A DNA stretch of 64,000 bases, taken from NCBI RefSeq assembly GCF_003096655.1, contig NZ_QEKQ01000008.1, forward strand, positions 1 through 64,000, in the 5' to 3' direction. The first letter of the stretch is position 1; the number at the start of each line of letters is the position of its first letter. Below are positions 41,782-51,935 of the stretch, one piece after another. This stretch comes from Tamilnaduibacter salinus. Lineage in GTDB: Bacteria > Pseudomonadota > Gammaproteobacteria > Pseudomonadales > Oleiphilaceae. The position numbers and the translations under genes were made by a program. Below the pieces are notes generated by a model. The model had not been told where the DNA came from and did not search any database. It was given only the letters and a program-made list of their open reading frames with translations.

Positions 41782-42047
41782 AGTGTCCCGTCTGGTTAAT
41801 TCGCTAATCGACTGCGTACCGCTGGCGTTTCTGGCCAAGGCGCCAGCCCGCCGGTGTGGTGGTTCCACATCAAGGGATGGCAACGCAGGTCCAGAAACGC
41901 CAGCGGTGCGCCCTTCGGGAGCGCCTGATTGCTTTGATAGCCGTGTTGCGGCAGCTCGATTTGGAACCACCAAACCGTCGCTACCGCGCCTTGCTCTCAA
42001 AGCAATCAGGCGCTCAGTCGATCAGCGAATTAACCAGACGGGACACT
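41782..42047. mobile_element. 266-bp MITE-like element with two internal hairpins, copy 2
   Basis: The terminal inverted repeats (AGTGTCCCGTCTGGTTAATT... and its complement) match copy 1. It is in the opposite orientation and has the same length. Hairpin 2 has perfect arms at 41818-41834 and 41891-41907. Hairpin 1 has perfect 18-bp arms at 41920-41937 and 41997-42014 around a 59-base loop that matches copy 1 at about 51 of 59 positions. Arms differ between copies by paired changes. It is intergenic here, with no clear target duplication. Confidence 0.85.
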
Positions 42048-42262
42048 TGTATTGTCCGGTTGCCAGGGTAGCGCCACAATCCGTAGTTCCCCCATTCCAC
42101 TCGGGTCGTACGACCTGCGTCGGGTCGGCCTCGTCTTTCAGTTTTTCTGAACGACGCTCACAAAACTTTTGGGTTGGTGTGACCGGCGTCCAACGCTAAG
42201 CTTCCTGCAACCGTAATCGGGAAATGATGCGAACGTGTGACAGCAACAGAGGATGGCCATCA

Positions 42263-42817
42263 ATGCCGGCAGGGAACACCACGGAACGCTATGGATGGGT
42301 TAGCGCGGGTCTGCACTGGCTGATCGCCATCGTGGTTGTCGGCCTGTTCTGGCTCGGTTGGTGGATGGTGGATCTCTCCTATTATGATGACTGGTACACG
42401 TTGGCGCCTCACATTCACCGTAGCGTCGGCATCCTGCTCATTGCCGCGATGATCCTGCGCCTGCTGTGGCGCTGGCTTTCGCCACCGCCCCCGGCCCTGG
42501 CCAGTCACTCCCGGTTTGAAAGGGCGGCTGCGCACATGGCTCATGGGTTGCTCTATGTGCTGATTTTTGTAGCGGGTATCACCGGTTACCTGATTTCAAC
42601 GGCGGACGGGTCCGGCATCGATGTGTTTGACTGGTTTACGGTACCGTCGGTCACTGGCGAGGTGAAGCGTATGGAGGACTGGGCAGGAAGCGTTCACTAT
42701 TGGGTGACCTGGGCCATCATCGCTCTGGCGGTAGTGCATGCGCTGGGCGCTGTGAAACATCATGTTGTCGATCGGGACGAGACGCTGAGACGCATGCTGG
42801 GGCTGCGTCCCCGGTGA
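42263..42817 (+). CDS. Cytochrome b561-family membrane protein
   Basis: A 184-residue inner-membrane protein with four transmembrane helices. Heme-ligand histidines appear in the first (SAGLHWLIAIV), in PHIHRSVGIL, in AAHMAHGLLY and in ALAVVHALGAVKHH. Bacterial b561 proteins pass electrons between quinones and periplasmic acceptors. The start at 42263 has AGGATGG upstream; the frame begins at 42224. It is followed 51 bp later by a YceI-family gene, a pairing common in proteobacteria, where the periplasmic YceI protein may carry an isoprenoid or quinone. Confidence 0.9.
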   Translation: MPAGNTTERYGWVSAGLHWLIAIVVVGLFWLGWWMVDLSYYDDWYTLAPHIHRSVGILLIAAMILRLLWRWLSPPPPALASHSRFERAAAHMAHGLLYVLIFVAGITGYLISTADGSGIDVFDWFTVPSVTGEVKRMEDWAGSVHYWVTWAIIALAVVHALGAVKHHVVDRDETLRRMLGLRPR

Positions 42818-42868
42818 AATGATCTGACCATACCCGGCGGAGCCGGGCATCTTAAGGAGGAAGAAACA

Positions 42869-43459
42869 ATGTTGAAACGAATCGCGGTTGCATCGGCACT
42901 GTCGGTGGCCATCTCAGCGCCGTTGCAGGCGGATGATGGCAGTGGCACCTATGCGTTCGATACCAAGGGCCAACACCAGTCCATCAATTTCAAGATCTCT
43001 CACCTGGGGTACAGCTGGCTTTACGGTCGCTTTAACGACTTTGATGGCGAGTTCACCTACGACGCGGAGAATCCGTCCGAGAGCTCTGTCACCGTGACCA
43101 TTGACCCGGCCAGCGTCGACTCGGCCCATGCAGAGCGGGACAAGCACCTGCGCAGCGAGGATTTCCTCTACGTTGACGAATACCCGGAGGCGCGTTTCGA
43201 GAGCACGCGCATTGAGCTTGACGACGACAATCCCAAAGAAGCGGACATTATTGGCAATCTGACGTTGCGTGGTGTCACGCGGGAAGTGACTCTGGATGCG
43301 GAAATGCTGGGGCATGGCGAAGACCCCTGGGGCGGTTACCGCATGGGGTTTGAGGCAGAGACCGAGCTGACGCTGTCGAACTTCGGCATCCCGATGGATC
43401 TGGGCAAGGCGTCCCGGACCGTGGAGCTGTTCATCTCAGTCGAAGGCATTCGCCAGTAA
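42869..43459 (+). CDS. YceI-family periplasmic lipid-binding protein
   Basis: A 196-residue secreted protein with a signal peptide (to about residue 21, PLQADD). The mature part is a YceI lipocalin-like barrel: [25 protein letters not shown]-type [19 protein letters not shown], and [16 protein letters not shown]. YceI proteins bind long isoprenoids such as polyprenyl chains or ubiquinone-8 in other species. GGAGG lies 9 bases before the start. It is co-directional with the cytochrome b561 gene, so the two probably form an operon. Confidence 0.94.
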   Translation: MLKRIAVASALSVAISAPLQADDGSGTYAFDTKGQHQSINFKISHLGYSWLYGRFNDFDGEFTYDAENPSESSVTVTIDPASVDSAHAERDKHLRSEDFLYVDEYPEARFESTRIELDDDNPKEADIIGNLTLRGVTREVTLDAEMLGHGEDPWGGYRMGFEAETELTLSNFGIPMDLGKASRTVELFISVEGIRQ

Positions 43460-43467
43460 CGACCTTG

Positions 43468-43497
43468 AGCCTCACCGGGCACCGGTCTGGTGAGGCT
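43468..43497 (+). terminator. Hairpin after the YceI gene
   Basis: AGCCTCACC (43468-43476) pairs perfectly with GGTGAGGCT (43489-43497) across 12 bases, 9 bases after the YceI stop. No T-run follows, so it may be a weak terminator or a 3' stabiliser. Confidence 0.5.
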
Positions 43498-43556
43498 GTC
43501 CCACCAATCGTCTGTCACGCCTGGAGCGTCCTGCCTGGCAAATCAGTGTGTGGGCA

Positions 43557-44051
43557 TCACAGGGAAGTCCGTCGCTGGTATGACTCGGTGCGGGCGTTCC
43601 GTGTGATACGCCGGTCGCGGCAGAGCCGATACTGGCGGAACAACTGTCCGACGAAGACGACAAGACCGATCAGGGCGCCGGCCCATAGATAGGGGCGCGC
43701 CAGATGCCATTGGCCGCTCATTCCGTACTCCATCAGCAGCATCAGTGCCATGGCGAGTCCGGCATTCAGGCAGGCCGTCGAGCCCGATCGGCCAATGGCG
43801 GACAGGGTATCCCGCAGTGTGCACGCAAATAATGACAAGCCCGCGTTGGCCTCTGTTGCTCCGAGTCCGATGAGCGTAGGGGGAGGCCCGCATGGTGACC
43901 ATGCGTGTATTCCGCTATTGGCTTCGCAGGTCCAGAGGTGTGTCCCGCGCTGAGGACTTGGAATGCCGGGTTGGTGTCTGGGCGTCGGGCTTTCTATAAT
44001 GGCGTCTTTCGCCGCGTCCGGCCGCATGGTGCGGGGCGCGACCCGATTCAC
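43557..44051 (-). CDS. Uncertain two-helix membrane protein
   Basis: A 164-codon leftward frame whose first 90 codons look non-coding (Pro/Arg/Ser-rich), but whose last 75 contain two good membrane helices (CLNAGLAMALMLLMEYG and YLWAGALIGLVVFVGQLF) followed by a basic tail (RQYRLCRDRRITRNAR). A shorter gene starting inside the frame is possible, or this may be a remnant. It lies in the 612-bp gap between the YceI gene and parC, which otherwise shows nothing recognisable. Its family is not known. Confidence 0.3.
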   Translation of the reverse strand: MNRVAPRTMRPDAAKDAIIESPTPRHQPGIPSPQRGTHLWTCEANSGIHAWSPCGPPPTLIGLGATEANAGLSLFACTLRDTLSAIGRSGSTACLNAGLAMALMLLMEYGMSGQWHLARPYLWAGALIGLVVFVGQLFRQYRLCRDRRITRNARTESYQRRTSL

Positions 44052-44071
44052 GGAACAGAGGACAGGCCTGA

Positions 44072-46366
44072 ATGCCGGATTTCGAGACCACTGATGAGGG
44101 CTTCGAACGCGTTTCCCTGCGGGATTATACGGAGAAGGCGTATCTGGATTACTCCATGTACGTCATTCTTGACCGGGCGTTGCCCCACGTCGGGGATGGG
44201 CTCAAGCCCGTCCAGCGTCGGATCATCTACGCCATGTCCGAGCTGGGGCTGAAGGCCTCGTCCAAGTACAAGAAGTCCGCCCGGACTGTCGGTGATGTGC
44301 TGGGTAAGTACCACCCCCATGGCGACAGCGCCTGTTATGAAGCCATGGTGCTCATGGCCCAGTCGTTTTCCTATCGCTATCCGCTGATTGACGGGCAGGG
44401 CAACTGGGGCTCACCGGACGACCCCAAGTCCTTCGCCGCAATGCGGTATACCGAATCGCGGCTTGCCCCTTTCTCCGAGGTGTTGCTCAGCGAGCTGGGG
44501 CAGGGCACGGTCGACTGGGAGCCGAATTTCGATGGCACCATGAATGAGCCCGCGACGCTACCGGCCCGCCTTCCGCATGTGTTGCTTAACGGCACGACGG
44601 GGATCGCGGTGGGCATGGCCACCGACATTCCGCCGCACAACGCCCGGGAAGTGGCGTCGGCCTGCGTTCACCTGCTGGACCATCCGGATGCCAGCGTTGC
44701 CGACCTGTGCCAGTTCATCCAGGGTCCGGATTTCCCCACCGGTGCGGAAATCATCACGCCCAAACGGGACATTGAGAAACTCTACGACACTGGCCGGGGG
44801 TCGTTGCGCATCCGGGCTCGCTGGCAGCGTGAAAACGGGGAAATTGTTGTTACAGACCTGCCGCACCAGGTGTCCGGAAACCGGGTTCTGGAACAGATCG
44901 CTCAGCAGATGCAATCGCGCAAGCTGCCCATGGTGGCGGACCTGCGGGATGAGTCCGACCATGAAAACCCCACCCGTCTGGTGGTGGTGCCGCGCTCCAA
45001 CCGGGTGGACGCGGATGAGGTGATGACCCATCTTTTCGCCACGACCGATCTGGAGAAGAATTACCGCATCAATCTCAACGTGATCGGCATTGACGGCCGG
45101 CCGCAGGTCAAGAACCTGCAGGTCATGCTGACCGAATGGCTGAGCTACCGCACCGAGACCGTGCGTCGCCGTCTCCAGCATCGACTCGATAAAGTGCTCG
45201 CCCGTCTGCACATCCTCGATGGCCTGCTGGTGGCGTATCTCAATATCGATGAAGTCATCGAGATCATCCGCTATGAGGATGAACCCAAGGATGAACTGAT
45301 CCGTCGTTTCGGGCTCAGTGCCGAACAGGCAGAGGCCATTCTGGAGTTGAAGCTGCGTCACCTGGCGCGTCTGGAAGAGATGAAGATCCGGGGTGAACAG
45401 GATGAGCTGACCGCCGAGCGGGATGGTCTGCAGGAAACGCTGGGCTCGGAAGAGAAGCTCCGTCAGCAGGTCAAGGAAGAGCTTCAGGCCGATGCCGAGA
45501 CGTATGGCGATGATCGTCGCTCGCCCATTGTCCAGCGAGAAGAAGCGAGGGCATTCAGTGAGACCGATCTGGTCTCCAGTGACCCGGTGACGGTCGTTCT
45601 TTCCGAAAAAGGCTGGGTTCGCACGGCGAAGGGGCATGACATTGACCCCGCGGGCCTCAACTACAAAGCCGGGGACCGGTTTGCTCTGGCCGCTCGGGGT
45701 CGCAACAACCAGTCCGCCGTGTTCCTTGATTCCACCGGTCGCGCCTACGCATTGATGGCACACAGCTTCCCGTCGGCGCGTGGGCAGGGTGAGCCGTTAA
45801 CCGGGCGCATCAATCCGCCGTCGGGCGCGACCTTTTCCGGTCTCTTGATGGGGGAGGACAGGCAGCGCGTGTTGTTGGTCACCGATGCCGGTTATGGCTT
45901 TGTCACCGTTATGGAGAATCTCATCAGCCGTAACCGCAACGGCAAGGCGGCGGTGACCGTGCCGAAGGGGGCCCGTATCATGCCGCCTCTCAGCCTGCCG
46001 GAAGGAGAGGATCTTCAGGTGGCGATGGTCAGCAATGAGGGACGCATGCTGGTCTTTCCACTGAGTGAGGTGCCGGAGCTGGCGAAGGGCAAGGGCAACA
46101 AGCTGATTGGTATCCCGCCGGCGCGCGTCCAGAACCGCGAGGAGATGGTCGTGGCGGTTGCGGTCTTCCGACCGGCCGATGAGTTGGTGATCCGCGCGGG
46201 AAAGCGTCGTATGACGCTGTCGTTCCGCGATCTGGAGCACTACATTGGTGACCGCGGTAAGCGCGGCCATAAACTTCCGCGCGGGCTGCAGCGCGTCGAC
46301 GCCCTGGAAGTGATTCCGGCGGATGATGGCTCCGAGGATGCGAAGGGGGCGGGCGAGGGTGAGTGA
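44072..46366 (+). CDS. parC: DNA topoisomerase IV subunit A
   Basis: A 764-residue breakage-reunion subunit that pairs with ParE. The catalytic tyrosine is Tyr126 (AAMRYTESR). The quinolone-determining region reads [13 protein letters not shown], with Ser86 and Glu90 at the positions of E. coli Ser80 and Glu84, so no classic resistance change is present. The coiled-coil gate and a C-terminal beta-pinwheel follow. The stop overlaps the start of serB. Confidence 0.97.
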   Translation: MPDFETTDEGFERVSLRDYTEKAYLDYSMYVILDRALPHVGDGLKPVQRRIIYAMSELGLKASSKYKKSARTVGDVLGKYHPHGDSACYEAMVLMAQSFSYRYPLIDGQGNWGSPDDPKSFAAMRYTESRLAPFSEVLLSELGQGTVDWEPNFDGTMNEPATLPARLPHVLLNGTTGIAVGMATDIPPHNAREVASACVHLLDHPDASVADLCQFIQGPDFPTGAEIITPKRDIEKLYDTGRGSLRIRARWQRENGEIVVTDLPHQVSGNRVLEQIAQQMQSRKLPMVADLRDESDHENPTRLVVVPRSNRVDADEVMTHLFATTDLEKNYRINLNVIGIDGRPQVKNLQVMLTEWLSYRTETVRRRLQHRLDKVLARLHILDGLLVAYLNIDEVIEIIRYEDEPKDELIRRFGLSAEQAEAILELKLRHLARLEEMKIRGEQDELTAERDGLQETLGSEEKLRQQVKEELQADAETYGDDRRSPIVQREEARAFSETDLVSSDPVTVVLSEKGWVRTAKGHDIDPAGLNYKAGDRFALAARGRNNQSAVFLDSTGRAYALMAHSFPSARGQGEPLTGRINPPSGATFSGLLMGEDRQRVLLVTDAGYGFVTVMENLISRNRNGKAAVTVPKGARIMPPLSLPEGEDLQVAMVSNEGRMLVFPLSEVPELAKGKGNKLIGIPPARVQNREEMVVAVAVFRPADELVIRAGKRRMTLSFRDLEHYIGDRGKRGHKLPRGLQRVDALEVIPADDGSEDAKGAGEGE

Positions 46367-47561
46367 GCTGGTCCTGATTAACGTCTCCGGTCGCGACAAG
46401 CCCGGCCTCACGTCGGAAATTACTGGCATCATGGGGCAGTACGATGTTCGGATTCTGGACATCGGCCAGGCCGTAATCCACGACCATCTGACATGGGGCA
46501 TCCTGGCGGAAATTCCGGATCAGGCGAACGCCTCGCCGGTGATTCGGGATCTGTTGTTCCGGCTCCATTCGCTGGACCTTCAGGTCCGTTTTGCACCCAT
46601 CACGCGCGACGAGTACCAGCAGTGGGCCGAAGGTCGGAATCGTGCCTGTTACATCGTTACCCTCCTGGCCCGGGATATCCGTGCTGAGCACATCGCCCGT
46701 GTTTCAGCGGTGACCGCCCAGCATGGGTTGAACATCGACAACATCAGCCGCCTGTCGGCCCGGCCCTCTCTGGACGCATCTGAGAATCGCATCGCCTGTG
46801 TGGAATTCTCCGTCCGGGGGACGCCCGGTGACCTGGAGTCGCTGCGTTCCGATTTCCTGCGGATTGCCGGTGAACTGAACGTCGACATCGCCTTCCAGGA
46901 AGACAGCATCTTCCGGCGTAATCGCCGGCTGGTGGTGTTCGATATGGATTCCACGCTGATTGAGGCCGAAGTCATCGATGAGCTGGCAGCCGAAGCGGGC
47001 GTCGGCGAGCAGGTTGCGGCGATTACCGAGCGGGCGATGCGCGGCGAGCTGGACTTCAGCGAGAGCTTTGCCGAGCGTCTGGCGCTGCTGAAAGGGTTGG
47101 ACGAAGCGGTTCTGGAGCGGATTGCTGAACGCCTGCGCCTGACCGAGGGCGCCGAGTACCTGATCCGCAGCCTCAAGGCGCTTGGGTACCGGACCGCCAT
47201 TCTCTCAGGCGGCTTCAGCTACTTTGCCCATCACCTGCAGAACCGGCTGGGTATTGATTATGTCCACGCCAATGAGCTGGAAATCGAGGGCGGGCAGGTG
47301 ACGGGGCGCGTGGCCGGTACGATTGTCGATGGCCAGCGTAAGGCGGAGCTGCTGGGCGAGCTGGCGGATCGCGAAGGGCTGTCGCCGGAACAGGTCATTG
47401 CCGTGGGTGACGGGGCTAACGACCTGCCCATGCTCAGCCAGGCCGGCCTGGGCGTGGCCTTCCGCGCCAAGCCCCTGGTCAAGGAGTCCGCCCGTCACAG
47501 CATCTCAACGCTGGGGCTGGATGCGATCCTGTATCTGATCGGGTATCGGGAGCGGAGTTAG
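46359..47561 (+). CDS. serB: Phosphoserine phosphatase with tandem ACT-like domains
   Basis: Completes serine synthesis by hydrolysing phosphoserine. The start is taken as GTG at 46359, which gives the pseudomonad-type beginning [18 protein letters not shown] and overlaps parC. Two ACT-like units cover residues 1-180. The HAD catalytic domain follows with [18 protein letters not shown] (nucleophile Asp), SGGFSYFA and [10 protein letters not shown]. Length is 400 residues. The order parC-serB-fimX is as in P. aeruginosa apart from missing small genes. Repeat copy E starts 8 bases after the stop. Confidence 0.95.
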   Translation: MSELVLINVSGRDKPGLTSEITGIMGQYDVRILDIGQAVIHDHLTWGILAEIPDQANASPVIRDLLFRLHSLDLQVRFAPITRDEYQQWAEGRNRACYIVTLLARDIRAEHIARVSAVTAQHGLNIDNISRLSARPSLDASENRIACVEFSVRGTPGDLESLRSDFLRIAGELNVDIAFQEDSIFRRNRRLVVFDMDSTLIEAEVIDELAAEAGVGEQVAAITERAMRGELDFSESFAERLALLKGLDEAVLERIAERLRLTEGAEYLIRSLKALGYRTAILSGGFSYFAHHLQNRLGIDYVHANELEIEGGQVTGRVAGTIVDGQRKAELLGELADREGLSPEQVIAVGDGANDLPMLSQAGLGVAFRAKPLVKESARHSISTLGLDAILYLIGYRERS

Positions 47562-47569
47562 TTCTTTAG

Positions 47570-47814
47570 CCACGGAAAGACACAGAAAGCACGGAAAAGT
47601 GGCAAGCTGAAGGTTTCAGGTGTGTGTCACTCGACCTGATCGCTTTGGTGGCGTGCTGGCTGCACAGTACGAATAGGCGCAGGCGGCTTAAACGGTGTCT
47701 ACTTTATTGGGGGCAGTTCAGCCTACTGGCTTGAAACTTGTTACTTTTTACTCGCAACTCATTGTGGCGCCCGCCCGAAGGGCGCCTTTCCGTGCTTTCT
47801 GTGTTTTTCCGTGG
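47570..47814. repeat. CACGGAAA-family inverted repeat, copy E (245 bp)
   Basis: The arms 47570-47596 and 47788-47814 pair at 26 of 27 positions and match copy B except that both arms carry the same change (CACAGAAA in place of CACGGAAA), so pairing is kept. A GCGCCC-type hairpin sits just inside the right arm, as in copy B, but the other roughly 170 bases between the arms are unrelated to copies B and D. It starts 8 bases after the serB stop and ends 13 bases before the convergent fimX stop. No gene is seen in this gap. Confidence 0.8.
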
Positions 47815-47827
47815 CGAACGCCTGGTT

Positions 47828-49912
47828 CTACTGATCCCCAAAGTCGTACGTCATCTCCGGCACCGGGGCCTGGAGGTAATAGCCCTGGATGTAGTTGACG
47901 CCGGCCTGCCAGAGTGTCGCCAGGACGGAGGCATTCTCGACCAGCGGGACGATGGTCAGCTTGCCGGCGCTTTGAAGCGACTTGACCATCTCCTTCACTT
48001 CCTCTTTCACGTCTTCTTTCTTCTGGATTTCCTCGGTGAAAGAGCCGTCGATTTTCACGTAGTCCACATCCACATGCTTGAGCGTGTTGAACGGATTGAG
48101 CGCACCGCCAAACTGGGCAATCGAGGTCTTGCAGTGCAGTTCGCCCAGCGCCTTGGTGAACTCCCGGGCCTGCTTCATGTAGTTGGTGGCGTCCCCCTCG
48201 CGGATCTGGAAGATCAGTGAAGCGCCCGGCAGCCGGGCGGCCTTGAGCGCGACACTCAGCCAGGAGGTGAACGTCTTGTCCTGAATGGTCTCGTTGGTAA
48301 CGTTCAGGAACAGCCGTGTGTCATGCCCCTTGGAGCGATGGCTGGAGAGGTGCTTGATGGTCTGCAGAACCACCCAGCGGTCGATCTTGCTGGCCATGTC
48401 TGACGGGCCGGCCGGGGGCAGGAAGTCGTAGGGGGAGACTTCCTTGTCGTCTTTGTCCAGCATGCGGACGAACGCTTCGTAGTGCTCCTCACCTTCACCA
48501 CGAAGGTTGATAATGGGCTGGAACAGCAGGCGGAACCGATCTTCGTCCAGCGCCTGCTGGATGGCCTCGACGGAGTTGTCGTCACCCAGAGGCTCGAAAT
48601 GCACGGGACTGTAGACCAATACGCCGTTGCCGTCCTCATGCCCTTCCTGATGGCGCACTTCGGCCGCGGCCGTGTGGGCGCGGCCCATGAGGTCTTCGGC
48701 CTTCGGCGCATTCTCGGTGATGGGCGCGATACCAACACTGATGCTGAGCTGAACGGTCTGCCCGGAGATATCGAACAGGTGATCATGTACCTTCTGGCAA
48801 AGGGTTTCGCAGAGGCCTTTCAGTTCCTCTTCCTTGCAGGGCGTACACAGGATACCGAAGGCATCGTCGCTCAGGCGTGCCAGCGTCATTTCCTCTGGCA
48901 CTTCGTCCAATAGCACTCTGGAGAGGTCGCCAAGAAGCACATCGGCGCCGGAAATGCCGACCTTGCTGCGAACCTGGATGAAGTTGTCGATCGCGATATA
49001 GGCGAACGCCCCGGAGTCGTCCTGCTCAGTGGCACGGGTGATCGACTTGGTCAGCAGGTCCATCAGGTACTGGCGGTTGAACAGGCCAGTGAGCAGGTCT
49101 TCGCTGCTGATCTGGCGCAGCTTCTCTTCGAGCTCCGCATCATTCTGTTGGGTCTGGAGCACGACCTGGGTGCAGGGCTCTCCGTCGTAGGTGGCGGCCG
49201 ACACCTGCATAACGACGCCGATTTCCCGGTCATCGCTGCGCTTGGCAGTGCAGGTCAGTGCCCGGTTGTCCTGGCTGTCTTCCATGAACGCTTTCATGAA
49301 TGACTTGTAGTCCGCCTGGCTATCGCTGGACAGGGTGTCGAGAACCGGAATGCAGATCAGTTCGTCGATGTCGTCATAGCCCAGCAGTTCCATGTAGGAC
49401 TGGTTGGCGTAAATGTGCATACCATCGTTGATGTAGGCGATGGCGTCCTTGCTGCTTTCCAGCAGCAGTTGGCAGCGCTGCTCGGACTCACGCAGATGCG
49501 CCTCGACAATACGCCGTTGGCGGCGCTCCGCAAGGCTGGCCAGCTCCCGGTTGACGGTGAGCAGGATGAGGTCATCGCTGGTCTGCGGAATCGCGGCATG
49601 AGCACCGGCTTTCATGATCTCCACAGTCCGGTCCCGGTTCTCTTCCGGCATGAGCAGGACGGAGGGCACATCCCGGTCGGCCTTCTTGATCAGTCTCAGG
49701 CATTGATCAGGCGTCAGTGGCTCCTCCACGTCACGGGCGAGGAACAGATCCCAGTTGCCCTGGCCCAATGCCTCCTCCAGATCTTCCTCCGACGTCACCC
49801 GGTGCGCACGGGTGGCTTTCCCGGAATTGCGAAGCAGGCTGACCAATACTTCCGCGTCGTTCTGGGAAGGGTCGAGGATGAGCAGATGAACCGTCGTGTT
49901 CTTCTTCGGCAT
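47828..49912 (-). CDS. fimX: FimX-like degenerate GGDEF-EAL c-di-GMP receptor
   Basis: A 694-residue protein with a REC-like domain (about 9-125, HLLILDPSQNDAEVL), PAS (about 140-260), GGDEF-like (275-430) and EAL-like (445-690) domains. The GGDEF site reads LSDDAF. The EAL site reads YEAFVRM, the DDFGAG loop has become AQFGG and the base-region Glu is lost (VPLVENAS), so neither enzyme should work. P. aeruginosa FimX (691 residues) has the same architecture, is a c-di-GMP receptor for type IV pilus assembly, and lies next to serB and psd, as here. No pilus genes are in the window. Confidence 0.85.
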   Translation of the reverse strand: MPKKNTTVHLLILDPSQNDAEVLVSLLRNSGKATRAHRVTSEEDLEEALGQGNWDLFLARDVEEPLTPDQCLRLIKKADRDVPSVLLMPEENRDRTVEIMKAGAHAAIPQTSDDLILLTVNRELASLAERRQRRIVEAHLRESEQRCQLLLESSKDAIAYINDGMHIYANQSYMELLGYDDIDELICIPVLDTLSSDSQADYKSFMKAFMEDSQDNRALTCTAKRSDDREIGVVMQVSAATYDGEPCTQVVLQTQQNDAELEEKLRQISSEDLLTGLFNRQYLMDLLTKSITRATEQDDSGAFAYIAIDNFIQVRSKVGISGADVLLGDLSRVLLDEVPEEMTLARLSDDAFGILCTPCKEEELKGLCETLCQKVHDHLFDISGQTVQLSISVGIAPITENAPKAEDLMGRAHTAAAEVRHQEGHEDGNGVLVYSPVHFEPLGDDNSVEAIQQALDEDRFRLLFQPIINLRGEGEEHYEAFVRMLDKDDKEVSPYDFLPPAGPSDMASKIDRWVVLQTIKHLSSHRSKGHDTRLFLNVTNETIQDKTFTSWLSVALKAARLPGASLIFQIREGDATNYMKQAREFTKALGELHCKTSIAQFGGALNPFNTLKHVDVDYVKIDGSFTEEIQKKEDVKEEVKEMVKSLQSAGKLTIVPLVENASVLATLWQAGVNYIQGYYLQAPVPEMTYDFGDQ

Positions 49913-50135
49913 GCGTCAACGTCCCGCAATAGGCTTGGCGCCCCCTGATCCGGACAGGTCGCCAGTGATCGGATAGGAACGCCTGGTCGCGGTGGTGTCA
50001 GGCGTTCTGTCGCTTGAGGCCGGAAGTCCCTCCGACCGTCAGGCATTCTAGAGTGCCGAAGCATCCGCGCACAACCAAGCCATCATGGACTGTGAGGCCC
50101 CTCCGCCCGTATCGGGAACATTGTTAACGATACGC

Positions 50136-51935
50136 TCAGAGGGAGGGCCAGAGCGAGTCGAACTCATCTTCGCTGGTGCCGCCCGGGGAGGCGCTGCCAA
50201 TCTGGCCTGTTTTGTCGCCCTGATTGAACAGTTTGAGCTCGAACTGGCTGATGCTGCCAGTGGCCGCGATACGCCGGGAGAGCTGACCTTGATCTTCGCG
50301 GCCGCCCTGGAGCAGCGTAATTCGGCTGCCTTCCTGGAACGGCATCCGGGGAGTGATAACCGTTGGCCCCTGGTGGTTGTCGACCTCCTCAGGTAGCAGG
50401 ATGCCGCGAAGGAACTCGCTTCCCTGGCCGGTTTTCTGGATCAGGCGAACGGCACAGGGCGAGGCACTTGGGGCGAGCAGTTCGAGACCGACCTGAGTGC
50501 CTTGATGACGAAGCTGGCGGATCCAGCGGACCAGCGCAATACTCCAGGGGTGGGAGTCCTGCTCACGCACGGCCAGAATCTCTCCGGACTGTAGTGACGT
50601 TGGAAGGTCGCTACCCCAGCGGATGCAATAACCTCCGGGGCTGGTGTCGACCAGGCGTGTACGGTAAAAACGGGGTTGGTTTCGGCGTTCCGGTTCGTTG
50701 TTCCCAGAACCGGCGCCACCCCGGTAGTTAATCGGTGTGTCGGCGGCCCTGAGGATGTCGTCTGAGGCACCGGCATCATGTGCGCCGGACCATGGGTCGT
50801 TGCGTCTGCGCGAGTGACTGAGGAAACGGTTTTCCTCATTGTCGATCGCCAGAGGCTGGCCGCCCGCTACAAACTCATTGAACTGCTTTTCACCGGCCAC
50901 GAAATAGTGCGTTGCCGTCAACCCCACGCTAACCTGGAGGGTTCCTTCACTGGCGATTCGTCGGAAACTGCGCTCGGTCAGCGTTCCCAGGGCCTGACGA
51001 AGGTGGGTCAGCAGCGTCTCGGATGCGGCGATTGGCATGGCAAGCGCTGGGAGCTGACTGTCTGTGTCGCGACCGTTAAGGTGCTCGGCGATCTGTCTGG
51101 CGATGACGGTTGTGTCGATCCCGAAATAGTCGCTGGTGATCTGTTCCTGCAGCAGGCTGCGGTAAACCGGCGGTGCGTCCTGCTCCATATTGGCGACGAA
51201 CAGTGCATTCGAGGCGATATCAGCAGAGCAACGGATCTGTTCCGTCCAGACTTCGAAGAGCTGGTATGCCTGCTTGAGCTCATTCTGGCGAAGTTGATTC
51301 GGCCGCGCGCAGCCGAGCAGAATCACGCGGTGATACGCATCCGCGACCGTATTCTCCCGACGGTGCATCAGCGCACTGTCGCTGACCGGTGTGGTGTGGA
51401 GACGGTTTCGCGAAGCGAACCGGAACACGCGGTGGCATTCAAGCCAGCTGTTGATTGGTGCGGGGCAATAGAGCTGGTTGGCCCGGAGAATAGTGGCGCC
51501 CAGTTCGCTGATAATGCGGTGCGCCGCCGTGATGATCAGCTTGCGGTGCTTGTCCGGAGAACCATTGTCGAGCGCCTCGCAGAGGCAGGTTTTGTAACCG
51601 GCGGCAAGGTGAAGCTGCAGTGCCTGAGACAGGTTGGCGACTTTCCGTTGCTTTTCGGGGAGCGATACCGAGAGGCCGAGAAAGTGTCGCGCTAGCTCCC
51701 GACAAACGAATATGATCCGTGGTCGAATCAATTCCAGCAGCTGGAAGCGTTGCTGTGGCTGAGCGATCAACTGATTGAGTTCAATGATACCGTGATACAG
51801 CTGGCGCGATGCTTCTCCGAGATTGGCCATCGGCAAGCCCTTAACCCAGCTCTCAAAGGCTTTGGGCGACGTCTCGCAGAACGAGAGGCTGGCAATTTTT
51901 TGCTCGGGGAGGGTGAGGTCTGGTTTGTGTATCAT
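50136..51935 (-). CDS. PilZ-like domain protein next to fimX
   Basis: A 599-residue, largely helical cytoplasmic protein. Residues 1-380 are alpha-helical without a known domain. The C-terminal 150 residues are beta-rich and include NQPRFYRTRLVDTSPGGYCI then LQSGEILAVREQ, which looks like a divergent PilZ barrel. The canonical RxxxR and DxSxxG motifs are only partly visible (VDTSPGG). The counterpart in Pseudomonas is the gene between fimX and psd. A c-di-GMP-binding role is plausible but not proven by sequence. Confidence 0.7.
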   Translation of the reverse strand: MIHKPDLTLPEQKIASLSFCETSPKAFESWVKGLPMANLGEASRQLYHGIIELNQLIAQPQQRFQLLELIRPRIIFVCRELARHFLGLSVSLPEKQRKVANLSQALQLHLAAGYKTCLCEALDNGSPDKHRKLIITAAHRIISELGATILRANQLYCPAPINSWLECHRVFRFASRNRLHTTPVSDSALMHRRENTVADAYHRVILLGCARPNQLRQNELKQAYQLFEVWTEQIRCSADIASNALFVANMEQDAPPVYRSLLQEQITSDYFGIDTTVIARQIAEHLNGRDTDSQLPALAMPIAASETLLTHLRQALGTLTERSFRRIASEGTLQVSVGLTATHYFVAGEKQFNEFVAGGQPLAIDNEENRFLSHSRRRNDPWSGAHDAGASDDILRAADTPINYRGGAGSGNNEPERRNQPRFYRTRLVDTSPGGYCIRWGSDLPTSLQSGEILAVREQDSHPWSIALVRWIRQLRHQGTQVGLELLAPSASPCAVRLIQKTGQGSEFLRGILLPEEVDNHQGPTVITPRMPFQEGSRITLLQGGREDQGQLSRRIAATGSISQFELKLFNQGDKTGQIGSASPGGTSEDEFDSLWPSL

